A DNA stretch of 6,896 nucleotides from CALJTV01 sp034433775 (GTDB taxonomy: Bacteria; Chloroflexota; Dehalococcoidia; GIF9; UBA5629), in NCBI GenBank assembly GCA_034433775.1, contig DAOUAI010000141.1, forward strand, positions 1 through 6,896, written 5' to 3'. How positions within the stretch are numbered: position 1 is the stretch's first letter; each line of letters begins with the position of its first letter. Below the pieces are notes generated by a model that saw nothing but the letters and a program-made list of their open reading frames with translations, was not told the DNA's origin and ran no database searches. Below are positions 1-5,990 of this stretch, piece after piece. The position numbers and the translations under genes are program-made.

Positions 1-1
1 G

Positions 2-1030
2 CTTGAATTACTGGTGGTAACTGAAATAGTAATGAGTGAGACAGCTACTCTCGCCCACTATGTTCTTCCCTCTAAAACGGCTTATGAGTCCTGGGATGGT
101 ACCCCTGGCGAAGGGTTTTACAAAATATATGCCCGTGTGCGACCTCCGGTCGTGGAGGCTGAAGGGGAACAGAAAGAAGCTGGAGAAATTTTCACGCTTT
201 TAGCTGATGCTATGGGACTTATCCCTGAATTGCCTGAATCGCTCTATCAGGCAGCAAAAAGCGGCGACCTCAAAGAATACCGTAACGCGCTGACCAGTTA
301 CTTGGCTGCCAATCCAGAAAGTGGCAGGGTGTTGCACTTTATCGTGGCAAAGACACTGGGCAGGGCAATTGGTTCCGCACATCTCGCCAGCCTTTTTACG
401 ATGTTTATGCAACTCCCTAAGGAGCGTCAGGAGGAGGCTGAGAGGGCCGGTTTTAGCCGAGGACCAGACCAGGGCTTGGAGATCTATCAGGCTATGATCG
501 CCCATCCCGAAGGTGTGCTCGTGGGTATACGTGACCCTAAGAGAAATCTAGAAAAGTTGGCCACTAAACACGGGAGGATACAGCTTTATAGTCCAGAGGT
601 AGATGAATGGATAAGGAGGATAGAGCCGACTGAGGAGGAGAAGCAACTCAGGACCGATGAAAGATTCCCCTTCATTTTAATGGCAGGACGACACATGGAC
701 ATGAATGCTAACACGATGATGCGGGATCCAGCGTGGAATGAAGGTAGGCGGGCATGCACATTGCATATACACCCCGCGGATGCACAGAAGCTGGGTGTTA
801 CTGACGGGCAACTGGTCAGAGTTATTACCGAGGCTGGGGAGGAGACAATAGAAGCAGAAATAACTGAGACCACCAGAAAGGGGATGGTCGTAATGCCGCA
901 TGGGTTTGGCTTGGTCTACAACGGGGTGAAATACGGTGCCAACGTCAATCGCCTGACCAAAAACACACATCGGGACCAGTTTGGCACCCCGATGCATCGG
1001 TATGTCCCCTGCCGCATAGAGCTGCTTTGA
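2..1030 (+). CDS. Molybdopterin (Mo/W-bisPGD) oxidoreductase catalytic subunit, C-terminal part (5' truncated by window edge)
   Basis: The reading frame is open from the first bases to TGA at 1028-1030, giving 342 residues with no true start. The GTG at 14 is internal, because residues before it are in frame and belong to the conserved core. The segment ETATLAHYVLP (fragment residues 13-23) is the signature that ends the large catalytic domain of DMSO-reductase-family enzymes. From about residue 222 to the end lies the molydop_binding C-terminal domain: a FPFILMAGRH-type strand, then HPADAQKLGVTDGQLVRV, MPHGFG, and a GANVNRLT...RDQFGTP...PCRIE tail. The family transfers electrons or oxygen at a Mo or W centre, usually with an Fe-S partner. 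The N-terminal 4Fe-4S motif and metal ligand lie outside the window, so formate dehydrogenase, acetylene hydratase-like and other subtypes cannot be told apart. A helical stretch around residues 80-165 separates the two conserved parts. The family call is firm; the substrate is unknown. Confidence 0.93.
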   Translation, partial: LELLVVTEIVMSETATLAHYVLPSKTAYESWDGTPGEGFYKIYARVRPPVVEAEGEQKEAGEIFTLLADAMGLIPELPESLYQAAKSGDLKEYRNALTSYLAANPESGRVLHFIVAKTLGRAIGSAHLASLFTMFMQLPKERQEEAERAGFSRGPDQGLEIYQAMIAHPEGVLVGIRDPKRNLEKLATKHGRIQLYSPEVDEWIRRIEPTEEEKQLRTDERFPFILMAGRHMDMNANTMMRDPAWNEGRRACTLHIHPADAQKLGVTDGQLVRVITEAGEETIEAEITETTRKGMVVMPHGFGLVYNGVKYGANVNRLTKNTHRDQFGTPMHRYVPCRIELL

Positions 1031-1080
1031 AGGACACGAGATGGGCACCTACCCACAAAGGATATAGTAAAAACTAAGAA

Positions 1081-1085
1081 AGGAG
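1081..1085 (+). promoter_or_regulatory. Ribosome binding site AGGAG that favours the ATG at 1093
   Basis: AGGAG ends 7 nt before ATG 1093 but only 4 nt before GTG 1090. The spacing supports ATG 1093 as the start of the membrane protein. Confidence 0.7.
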
Positions 1086-1092
1086 AACCGTG

Positions 1093-1782
1093 ATGAAAGT
1101 AGTTAGCGACGGCAAAATCAACAGTCTACCCCTTTTATCCCAATTGGTCAGCGGAGTCCTGGTGCTCGGCTCCATCTGGGGGCTGTCAGAAGTTGTCTTA
1201 GGTGGGGTATTGCGTGTGGCTGAATTTCCTTACCGTGCCGGCTTATTGACCGGCGTTGGTATGGCGATAATGGGCGCAGCCCTAGCCGTCCGTAAAAATC
1301 CAGCCATACTAATCGGGGTAGGATTAGTTGCAGTTTCCGTTAAATTACTGGCTGTTCCGATTTTACACATTTCTGTGATGTGCAAAGCAAATTCATGCCT
1401 TGCAGTTTTCATAGAAGCGGTTGCCCTGAGCCTCGTGGCTTTCTGGCTGAGCGATTGGATAAGTAAGAGTGTCCATGCTCGCATAGCAGCCGGGTCGCTG
1501 GCGGCGCTTATCGCTTCGGTAGGCTTCTATTGTGTTGGCAGGCAAGTAGCGCCCTGTGAGTATTTGCTGTCGTTTACTCCCCAGGGATTTGTAGTTACCG
1601 AAGGTCTAATCTGGGCTGCGTTTTCCGGTATATTGCTGCCTGTGGGTTATTTAGCGGGCGAAAAACTAACTATTAAAGCCCCTTTTCCCTTGATGCGCCG
1701 TCCTGTTTTTTATTTTGTGTCAACATTAGTGGTATCAGTGTGCTTGGGAGGCAGCGCCTTGGCTATCAAGGCTGGTCTGTGA
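1093..1782 (+). CDS. Polytopic membrane protein of unrecognised family, linked to a P-loop NTPase
   Basis: The protein has 229 residues from ATG 1093, with an AGGAG site 7 nt upstream; GTG 1090 adds one residue but is badly spaced. I do not recognise the family. Hydrophobic segments at about residues 16-38, 47-66, 70-93, 102-122, 130-150, 166-188 and 203-222 predict six or seven membrane helices and little soluble mass. There is no cleavable signal peptide. Glutamates fall inside or beside helices (E33, E109, E170). H92, C97 and C102 form an H-x4-C-x4-C pattern at the junction of predicted helices 3 and 4. The size and helix number resemble S-components of ECF-type transporters, but no diagnostic motif was found. 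The NTPase gene starts 7 nt after the stop, and the oxidoreductase ends about 60 nt upstream, so co-transcription is likely. A role in moving a small molecule or metal oxyanion for the oxidoreductase is inference only. Confidence 0.85.
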   Translation: MKVVSDGKINSLPLLSQLVSGVLVLGSIWGLSEVVLGGVLRVAEFPYRAGLLTGVGMAIMGAALAVRKNPAILIGVGLVAVSVKLLAVPILHISVMCKANSCLAVFIEAVALSLVAFWLSDWISKSVHARIAAGSLAALIASVGFYCVGRQVAPCEYLLSFTPQGFVVTEGLIWAAFSGILLPVGYLAGEKLTIKAPFPLMRRPVFYFVSTLVVSVCLGGSALAIKAGL

Positions 1783-1789
1783 CGGGGCT

Positions 1790-2320
1790 ATGGTTGTCAT
1801 CGTTACCGGTGCCGTAGGTATTGGTAAGACCACCGTCTGTGAAAGAGTGGTTGGGATAGCCCGAAGCAATGGGTATAGCTGCGGTGGTGTTCTCACCTAC
1901 AAGGACGAGCACGATAACCTTGTCGTTCGGGACATCGAAACTGGCGAAAGAAAAGTTCTTGCCAGCACTCACGATAAATATGGGGGACCACGCACGGGCA
2001 GGTATTTCTTCAGTCCTGAGGGGATCGAGTTCGGAATCCGTGCAATAGACAAAGGTATTGCCTCGGATATTCTTGTAGTAGATGAGCTTGGTCATCTGGA
2101 ACTGCGTGGGGAGGGGTTTGCTAAAGTCATCCCACATGTTGCCGGTATGAAAGCCAGGGACTGCATCCTGGTCATACGGAAGGAACTCTTGCCCGCTTTT
2201 CTACCCCGGCTGAAAGTGCTGTCATGGACATTCGAGGCTACCCTGGAAAACCGTGACCGATTACATGCAAGGGTATTTGCGGTGCTAGCCCATCTGCACG
2301 ATCATATTTGCGGAACTTGA
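1790..2320 (+). CDS. THEP1-type nucleoside-triphosphatase (P-loop NTPase)
   Basis: The 176-residue protein carries a Walker A motif, GAVGIGKTT, at residues 7-15 near the N-terminus. A hydrophobic Walker B strand ending in DELGHLEL lies at about residues 94-105. Both the VDE-x-G-x-x-E pattern and the length fit the NTPase_1/THEP1 family (PF03266 type), whose members hydrolyse NTPs in vitro and mostly have no settled biological role. It has no membrane segment and should be cytoplasmic. The ATG lies 7 nt after the stop of the membrane protein with only a weak GGGG upstream, which points to translational coupling and a shared function. The position of the P-loop rules out a much later start. An energising or regulatory role for the neighbouring membrane protein or oxidoreductase is inference. 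It could instead be a stand-alone nucleotide or RNA kinase-like enzyme. Confidence 0.9.
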   Translation: MVVIVTGAVGIGKTTVCERVVGIARSNGYSCGGVLTYKDEHDNLVVRDIETGERKVLASTHDKYGGPRTGRYFFSPEGIEFGIRAIDKGIASDILVVDELGHLELRGEGFAKVIPHVAGMKARDCILVIRKELLPAFLPRLKVLSWTFEATLENRDRLHARVFAVLAHLHDHICGT

Positions 2321-2343
2321 GCCTCTCTTTGTCTATTTTGAAT

Positions 2344-2352
2344 TGCTATAAA
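2344..2352 (+). promoter_or_regulatory. Extended -10 promoter element for the MFS leader
   Basis: TGCTATAAA combines a TGN extension with a TATAAA -10 box at 2347-2352. No good -35 hexamer sits at 16-18 nt, which is tolerated for extended -10 promoters. Transcription would start near 2359, just before the structured leader. Confidence 0.5.
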
Positions 2353-2370
2353 ATTTCGGTTTGTGCTAAA

Positions 2371-2487
2371 CTTGCTCCGACGCGGCGCTGGGCTACAGAT
2401 GTAGCGGAACCTGAAACGTCAGTCTGGAAAAAGCACCGCGAGAAAGCGGCAGTTGGAGCAGGGGTGCGGGAGCGCCCCTGTTTGTTT
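2371..2487 (+). promoter_or_regulatory. Structured 5' leader RNA with attenuator layout (candidate riboswitch, class unknown)
   Basis: A long-range helix pairs TGCTCCGAC (2373-2381) with GTTGGAGCA (2452-2460): nine consecutive pairs including one G-U, extendable outward by U-G and C-G (2371-2372 with 2461-2462). It encloses three short hairpins: GCTAC/GTAGC (2392-2396 with 2401-2405), CTGA/TCAG (2411-2414 with 2419-2422) and CCGC/GCGG (2436-2439 with 2446-2449). The 3' strand of the closing helix overlaps the base of the terminator-like hairpin at 2459-2480, so fully extended forms compete. The Shine-Dalgarno site of the MFS gene follows at 2504. The layout is that of an aptamer plus expression platform. 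I found no TPP, FMN, SAM, cobalamin, glycine or c-di-GMP hallmark. An ACCGCG at 2435-2440 recalls the T-box, but the UGGN that pairs with tRNA is missing. The pairings are read directly; the regulatory role and ligand are inference. Confidence 0.5.
2459..2487 (+). terminator. Rho-independent terminator-like hairpin in the MFS leader (probable attenuator)
   Basis: CAGGGGTGC (2459-2467) pairs with GCGCCCCTG (2472-2480): nine pairs with one U-G, closed by a GGGA loop of GNRA type. The U-rich run TTTGTTT (2481-2487) follows at once. It lies 29 nt before the MFS start and far (about 140 nt) from the upstream stop. This suits conditional termination of the MFS transcript better than termination of the upstream operon, although read-through from that operon would also meet it. 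Confidence 0.6.
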
Positions 2488-2503
2488 CCCTGCCATAGGA
2501 CCC

Positions 2504-2508
2504 GGGAG
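2504..2508 (+). promoter_or_regulatory. Ribosome binding site GGGAG that sets the MFS start at 2516
   Basis: GGGAG ends 7 nt before ATG 2516. It lies downstream of the terminator-like hairpin, so translation begins only on transcripts that have read through it. Confidence 0.7.
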
Positions 2509-2515
2509 AACGCTG

Positions 2516-3793
2516 ATGCGTAAAATTGGCAACGTGTTTTATGGCTGGTGGATTGTAATCGCCGGGTCGGTATTATGCATGTTCGGTTATGGCGGTTACT
2601 TCTATTCTTACGGCGCCCTTTTCAATCCCATTTCACAGGAGTTCGGCTGGTCAAGAGCGACCACCTCCGTCGCCTTTTCTCTTTCGCGCCTTGAAGGCGG
2701 CATCCAGGGGCTGATCACCGGTCCGCTCACCGATAAATATGGTCCCCGGGCGATGGTCATCGCTGGCTGGATGATGGCTGCCATCGGTTTTTTGCTTATG
2801 TATTACATGCGCAGCTTCTGGATGTTCATTGTCAGCTATGCGATCTTCGTTTCCTTGGGTATGGGCACTGGTTTGTACCTGCCGTTGCAGACTGCTGTTG
2901 CCCGATGGTTTCACGAGAAGAGAGGTCTGGCGCTTGGCTTCTTGACCGCAGGGGCAGCCCTCGGCGGCTCAGCAATTTTGCCCGGTGTTGCCTGGCTTAT
3001 CACAGAGTATGGCTGGCGGACAGCCGTGCTGGTACTGGCAGCGACAACGGCGGTACTGGGTTTAGGGCTCGGCTCTGTGCTCAAGCCTTATGGCCCTGAA
3101 CGCTACGGACTGGCGCCTGACGGCAAAAAGCCCCAACCTGCCTCAGCTGAAATGTCTTCCCACACCAGGACTGACCAAAAGACCGTTGCCCTAGAAGAAG
3201 GTCTTACGTTAAAGGAAGCTATGAAGACCAGAGCCTTCTGGTTGATGGTTGCTGCTTTCACTTTTTCCCATACTGCTCTCAGTGCCATAGTTGTCCACCA
3301 GATCCCGTTTGTGGAAGACATGGGCATCTCCAAAGTCTTGGCAGCGTCTGCGCTTGGCATGATGACCTTGATAAGTGTCCCCGGTAGACTCTCCGGCGGT
3401 TGGCTTGCTGACAAGTGGGATAGCAAGTATCTGTACCTTGTTGCCAGTCTGGTGCAAGCACTGGGGCTCTTTTTCCTTGCCAGAGCGACAAGCATGTTGT
3501 GGATCTGGTTGTTTGTGATTGTCTACGGCACGGGACTGGGACTGAGGATGCCGCTGGAGCCAATGCTGAGGGTGCAGTTCTTCGGTCATAAAGCTTTCGG
3601 TTCGATAATGGGGTACATGAATGCCTTTGCTGTGTTCGGTTCCTTCGCTGGACCTTACTTTGCTGGCTGGATATTCGATACCTCTGGTAGTTATATAATT
3701 GCGTTCCTCACCTTTTCAGCGATGATGGTTGTAGCTGCTGTGATTGTTGTGACGATCAAGCCTCCTTTAAAACAAGGGCAGGCGAATGCCTGA
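2516..3793 (+). CDS. MFS permease, OFA (oxalate/formate antiporter) or monocarboxylate-type
   Basis: The 425-residue integral membrane protein has about 12 predicted helices split by a hydrophilic central loop (about residues 189-235). The start is ATG 2516, set by GGGAG 7 nt upstream. A TTG at 2453 would add 21 residues encoded by the terminator hairpin and is rejected. The opening NVFYGWWIV is typical of OFA-like permeases. MFS motif A is clear after helix 2 (GPLTDKYGPR, residues 69-78), with a degenerate repeat in the second half (GRLSGGWLADK, residues 290-300). The duplicated six-helix halves and the length are normal for the family. Known relatives carry oxalate, formate or other small carboxylates across the cytoplasmic membrane; the substrate here cannot be read. 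The CoA ligase further downstream makes a carboxylate plausible. The gene appears to have its own promoter and an attenuator-like leader, which suggests expression controlled by a metabolite or ion. Confidence 0.93.
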   Translation: MRKIGNVFYGWWIVIAGSVLCMFGYGGYFYSYGALFNPISQEFGWSRATTSVAFSLSRLEGGIQGLITGPLTDKYGPRAMVIAGWMMAAIGFLLMYYMRSFWMFIVSYAIFVSLGMGTGLYLPLQTAVARWFHEKRGLALGFLTAGAALGGSAILPGVAWLITEYGWRTAVLVLAATTAVLGLGLGSVLKPYGPERYGLAPDGKKPQPASAEMSSHTRTDQKTVALEEGLTLKEAMKTRAFWLMVAAFTFSHTALSAIVVHQIPFVEDMGISKVLAASALGMMTLISVPGRLSGGWLADKWDSKYLYLVASLVQALGLFFLARATSMLWIWLFVIVYGTGLGLRMPLEPMLRVQFFGHKAFGSIMGYMNAFAVFGSFAGPYFAGWIFDTSGSYIIAFLTFSAMMVVAAVIVVTIKPPLKQGQANA

Positions 3794-3821
3794 TCGTAGT
3801 GCACTGAGGACAGGTAGAGAT

Positions 3822-3850
3822 TTGTCAATGCCTCTGTGGTAAGCTAATAT
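3822..3850 (+). promoter_or_regulatory. Sigma70-type promoter for the universal stress protein gene
   Basis: TTGTCA (3822-3827) and TAATAT (3845-3850) are separated by exactly 17 nt. The start of transcription would fall near 3857, giving a leader of about 64 nt. Confidence 0.55.
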
Positions 3851-3904
3851 TAAGCGATGGAACTCTTCCAGGTCCTGCTGGCTACACAGGTGCAAAATAA
3901 ACCC

Positions 3905-3914
3905 AAGGAGGTGA
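3905..3914 (+). promoter_or_regulatory. Very strong Shine-Dalgarno site of the universal stress protein gene
   Basis: AAGGAGGTGA is a near-perfect complement of the 16S 3' end, with GGAGG ending 9 nt before ATG 3921. It is the strongest ribosome site in the window and suggests high expression. Confidence 0.8.
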
Positions 3915-3920
3915 GGCGGA

Positions 3921-4787
3921 ATGTACAAGAGTTTAGTTGTCCCCCTTGACGGCTCAGAACTGGCAGAGCAAGCGCTGCCATATGTTGCGGAGCTAGCCCG
4001 GGGTTTTAAGAGCGAAGTCGTCTTGCTTACCGTGTGTATGGCGGGTGACCCTTTGAAGCATGTGCTCACAGACTATCTGGAGAGGAAGGCGGAAAAGCTC
4101 GGGTCTTCTGATGTAAAGGCAAGTGCGGTATGCATTGAGGGTGAGCCCACCAGTTCCATTTTAAGCTTTGCCGCCGAGAATAAAATTGATTTGATCGTAA
4201 TTTCTACGCACGGGAAGGGTGGAATTAGCCGCTGGCCACTGGGCAGCATCGCTACCAAGGTGGTGCAGAGTTCACACATTCCGGTATTTCTGGTGCGCTC
4301 CGGTCCTCAGTCCGACATAACGGTCAAGCTGAAGAAGATAGCAGCCGCGCTTGATGGTTCCAGGTTTGCTGAGGCTATTATTCCTCACCTGGAAGCATTT
4401 GCCAAGTCGCTGGGTAGCGAGATAGTGCTGCTTGAGGTCTTGGAGCCGGTAAAGGTTCCTCAACTGGGTGCTTTTGAGGAATGGGGAAAAGTGGAGAAGG
4501 ATATTTTTGCTAAACTGGAGAGGGAGGCTGGACGATATTTGGAGAAGAGGAAGGCGACTTTACAGAGCAAAGATATCGAGGTGACCACAAAGCTTCTCCA
4601 AGGAAAGCCTGCTGACGCTATATTGCAGCACGTTGTGGAAGCGGGCATTGATTTGGTGGCGCTGACAACACACGGTTTCTCTGGCATTTCTAAATGGGCA
4701 TACGGCAGTGTGGCTTCCAGAATTATTGAAGCCTCACCGAAGCCCCTCCTGCTCGTGCGCCCACCTTTGCCGGTAGCTAGTGGATGA
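3921..4787 (+). CDS. Universal stress protein with two tandem Usp domains
   Basis: The 288-residue cytoplasmic protein is made of two Usp domains. Domain 1 spans about residues 1-126 and begins with YKSLVVPLDGS (D10). Domain 2 spans about residues 138-280 and begins with KKIAAALDGS (D145). Each keeps the nucleotide-binding loop as THG-9x-GS: THG at 96-98 with GS at 108-109, and THG at 250-252 with GS at 262-263. The first glycine of the classic G-2x-G-9x-G-S motif is replaced (S95 in domain 1, T249 in domain 2), which is common in this family, so ATP binding remains likely in both halves. Fused or tandem Usp proteins act as intramolecular dimers and are linked to stress or energy limitation. 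The gene has its own promoter and a very strong ribosome site. It follows the MFS gene by 127 nt and is probably transcribed separately. Confidence 0.95.
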   Translation: MYKSLVVPLDGSELAEQALPYVAELARGFKSEVVLLTVCMAGDPLKHVLTDYLERKAEKLGSSDVKASAVCIEGEPTSSILSFAAENKIDLIVISTHGKGGISRWPLGSIATKVVQSSHIPVFLVRSGPQSDITVKLKKIAAALDGSRFAEAIIPHLEAFAKSLGSEIVLLEVLEPVKVPQLGAFEEWGKVEKDIFAKLEREAGRYLEKRKATLQSKDIEVTTKLLQGKPADAILQHVVEAGIDLVALTTHGFSGISKWAYGSVASRIIEASPKPLLLVRPPLPVASG

Positions 4788-4882
4788 CCATCGGAGCTAC
4801 CGCTCTGGTACTCTCAGACAGGATCATGGTGAATTTTGTAGCACCGGGAGCGTGAATTTAATTGTGCAACAGATAGGCGATG

Positions 4883-4911
4883 TTGAAGACAAGACGCCGT
4901 CGCCATAAAAT
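4883..4911 (+). promoter_or_regulatory. Sigma70-type promoter for the alpha/beta hydrolase gene, with an overlapping inverted repeat
   Basis: TTGAAG (4883-4888) and TAAAAT (4906-4911) are separated by 17 nt. Transcription would start near 4918, about 40 nt before the ATG. GGCGA (4876-4880) and TCGCC (4900-4904) form an inverted repeat that flanks the -35 and ends just before the -10, which could be an operator. Confidence 0.55.
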
Positions 4912-4945
4912 AGATAATCGGCACAAGCCGAGATACCCGTGTGTT

Positions 4946-4950
4946 GGGAG
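4946..4950 (+). promoter_or_regulatory. Ribosome binding site GGGAG that sets the hydrolase start at 4957
   Basis: GGGAG ends 6 nt before ATG 4957. It lies inside the reading frame that begins at GTG 4939, so the GTG would lack a ribosome site. Confidence 0.65.
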
Positions 4951-4956
4951 ACTGAA

Positions 4957-5892
4957 ATGAACCCCTATTCTTATGAGCCTACCGAACCGAAATTCAAACT
5001 GGAACTAAAGCGAAGTAGTCCAAAATGGGCGTGTTACCTTGTTGATTTTCCCAGTGCTCATTCTATGGGCTACAAAGAGAGCGACATTGCCTATGGTGAG
5101 TACTACCAGCCTCTGGGTGTTGAGCGAGCGCCTCTGGTGATACTGATTCATGGCTGGGGCGACCGGGGCATAGTCCCCTGCCAGCTCATGGCACCATCGC
5201 TGGTGAAGAGGGGATTTGCCTGTTTTATTCTCTACCTTGTATTCCATGCCCGTCGTATGCCCGAGGTGATAAAAAAGCGGTTGCCCGACCTCACCCCCGA
5301 TGAGTGGTACGAGGGCTATCGAGCTTCAGTGATCGAAATCAGGCAGATTCTTGACTGGGCAGCTACCAGACCGGAGATAGACGAGAGCCGTACTGCCGTG
5401 ATTGGCGTGAGCCTGGGTGGGTTCGTTTCAGCTATAGCCATGGGGGTCGACCCTCGTGTAAAGGCCGGGGTGTTCATTATTTCGGGTGGAAATTCGGCCA
5501 GAATGACCTGGGAAAGCCGCCGTCCAGCGGTTAAAAAAAGAGGCTGCCTTTGCAGTGAAGAGGAATGTTACCAGGTACGCAGCACGCTTTATCCTCAATA
5601 CATTGGCGAACTCATAGAGAGGGGTCTTGATAATGTCGTCCCGCCAAAGCGGTGTTTCCTCACTGACCCGATGACTTATACCCCGTTTCTTCGCGGGCGC
5701 CCTCTATTGATGATAAACGCTCTCTGGGATGAGGCTATCCCTAAAGAAGCAACCCTCGATTTCTGGAAGGAGTGTGGTAGACCACCGATAGTCTGGCTGC
5801 CCGGTACTCACATCAGCATCTGGTTCTTGTATCCGCTCATCCTCAGTAAGACGGCAGATTTTCTCAGTTCAACTTTTCCGCAAAGCAGGTAG
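4957..5892 (+). CDS. Alpha/beta hydrolase (esterase or dienelactone-hydrolase-like)
   Basis: The protein has 311 residues from ATG 4957, with GGGAG 6 nt upstream. The alpha/beta hydrolase fold is shown by the strand and oxyanion turn LVILIHGWGDRG (H65-G66) and the nucleophile elbow GVSLGG with Ser152. The acid is probably Asp258 (MINALWDEAIP) and the base His285 (LPGTHISIW), so the triad looks complete and in the normal order. There is no signal peptide, so it is probably cytoplasmic. Between the nucleophile and the acid lies an insertion or lid of about 90 residues with a cysteine-rich patch, C197-x-C199-x4-C204, and a further C233. Relatives cleave carboxylic esters, lactones or thioesters; the substrate cannot be read. 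It has its own promoter and precedes the CoA ligase gene by about 100 nt, so it could supply that enzyme with free acid, which is inference. Confidence 0.9.
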   Translation: MNPYSYEPTEPKFKLELKRSSPKWACYLVDFPSAHSMGYKESDIAYGEYYQPLGVERAPLVILIHGWGDRGIVPCQLMAPSLVKRGFACFILYLVFHARRMPEVIKKRLPDLTPDEWYEGYRASVIEIRQILDWAATRPEIDESRTAVIGVSLGGFVSAIAMGVDPRVKAGVFIISGGNSARMTWESRRPAVKKRGCLCSEEECYQVRSTLYPQYIGELIERGLDNVVPPKRCFLTDPMTYTPFLRGRPLLMINALWDEAIPKEATLDFWKECGRPPIVWLPGTHISIWFLYPLILSKTADFLSSTFPQSR

Positions 5893-5914
5893 CCTGTTCC
5901 GGGACTATTAAGAT

Positions 5915-5944
5915 TTGCTGCATACTCTATCTGGCTGGTACAAT
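5915..5944 (+). promoter_or_regulatory. Possible promoter of the acyl-CoA synthetase gene
   Basis: TACAAT (5939-5944) is preceded by TGG, giving an extended -10. A weak -35, TTGCTG (5915-5920), lies 18 nt upstream. Transcription would begin near 5951, about 40 nt before the ATG. Confidence 0.4.
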
Positions 5945-5990
5945 AAAAGCCGCTTTTGTTGTTTTAAACCAAGATACACTACAGTTAGAC

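Noticed and set aside
14..16. GTG at 14 as the true start of the oxidoreductase
   Set aside because: The frame stays open to the window edge, and the sequence at this point is already the middle of a conserved family core, so the N-terminal majority of the protein lies upstream.
2427..2440. T-box sequence (ACCGCG at 2435-2440 before a terminator)
   Set aside because: The preceding bases are AAAAAGC, not the AGGGUGGN consensus, so the tRNA acceptor end could not pair; the gene is also not an aminoacyl-tRNA synthetase. The resemblance is limited to ACCGCG.
2453..2515. TTG-initiated 21-residue N-terminal extension of the MFS permease
   Set aside because: It would be encoded by the terminator-like hairpin, has no ribosome site, and the OFA-like N-terminus starts naturally at ATG 2516 behind GGGAG.
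2308..2523. 71-residue + strand open frame across the leader
   Set aside because: It overlaps the NTPase end and the structured leader, has no ribosome site and the composition is not protein-like.
3103..3589. Several antisense open frames inside the MFS gene
   Set aside because: They are shadows of the long coding frame; there are no ribosome sites and no recognisable domains.
4787..4809. Terminator after the universal stress protein gene
   Set aside because: ACCA/TGGT and GAGC/GCTC can form a bulged hairpin, but it is weak and no U-run follows.
5944..5958. AAAAGC-C-GCTTTT inverted repeat followed by T-rich sequence, as a terminator after the hydrolase
   Set aside because: The centre leaves too small a loop; a usable hairpin would have only four A-U pairs, and the site lies in the presumed promoter and start region of the next gene.
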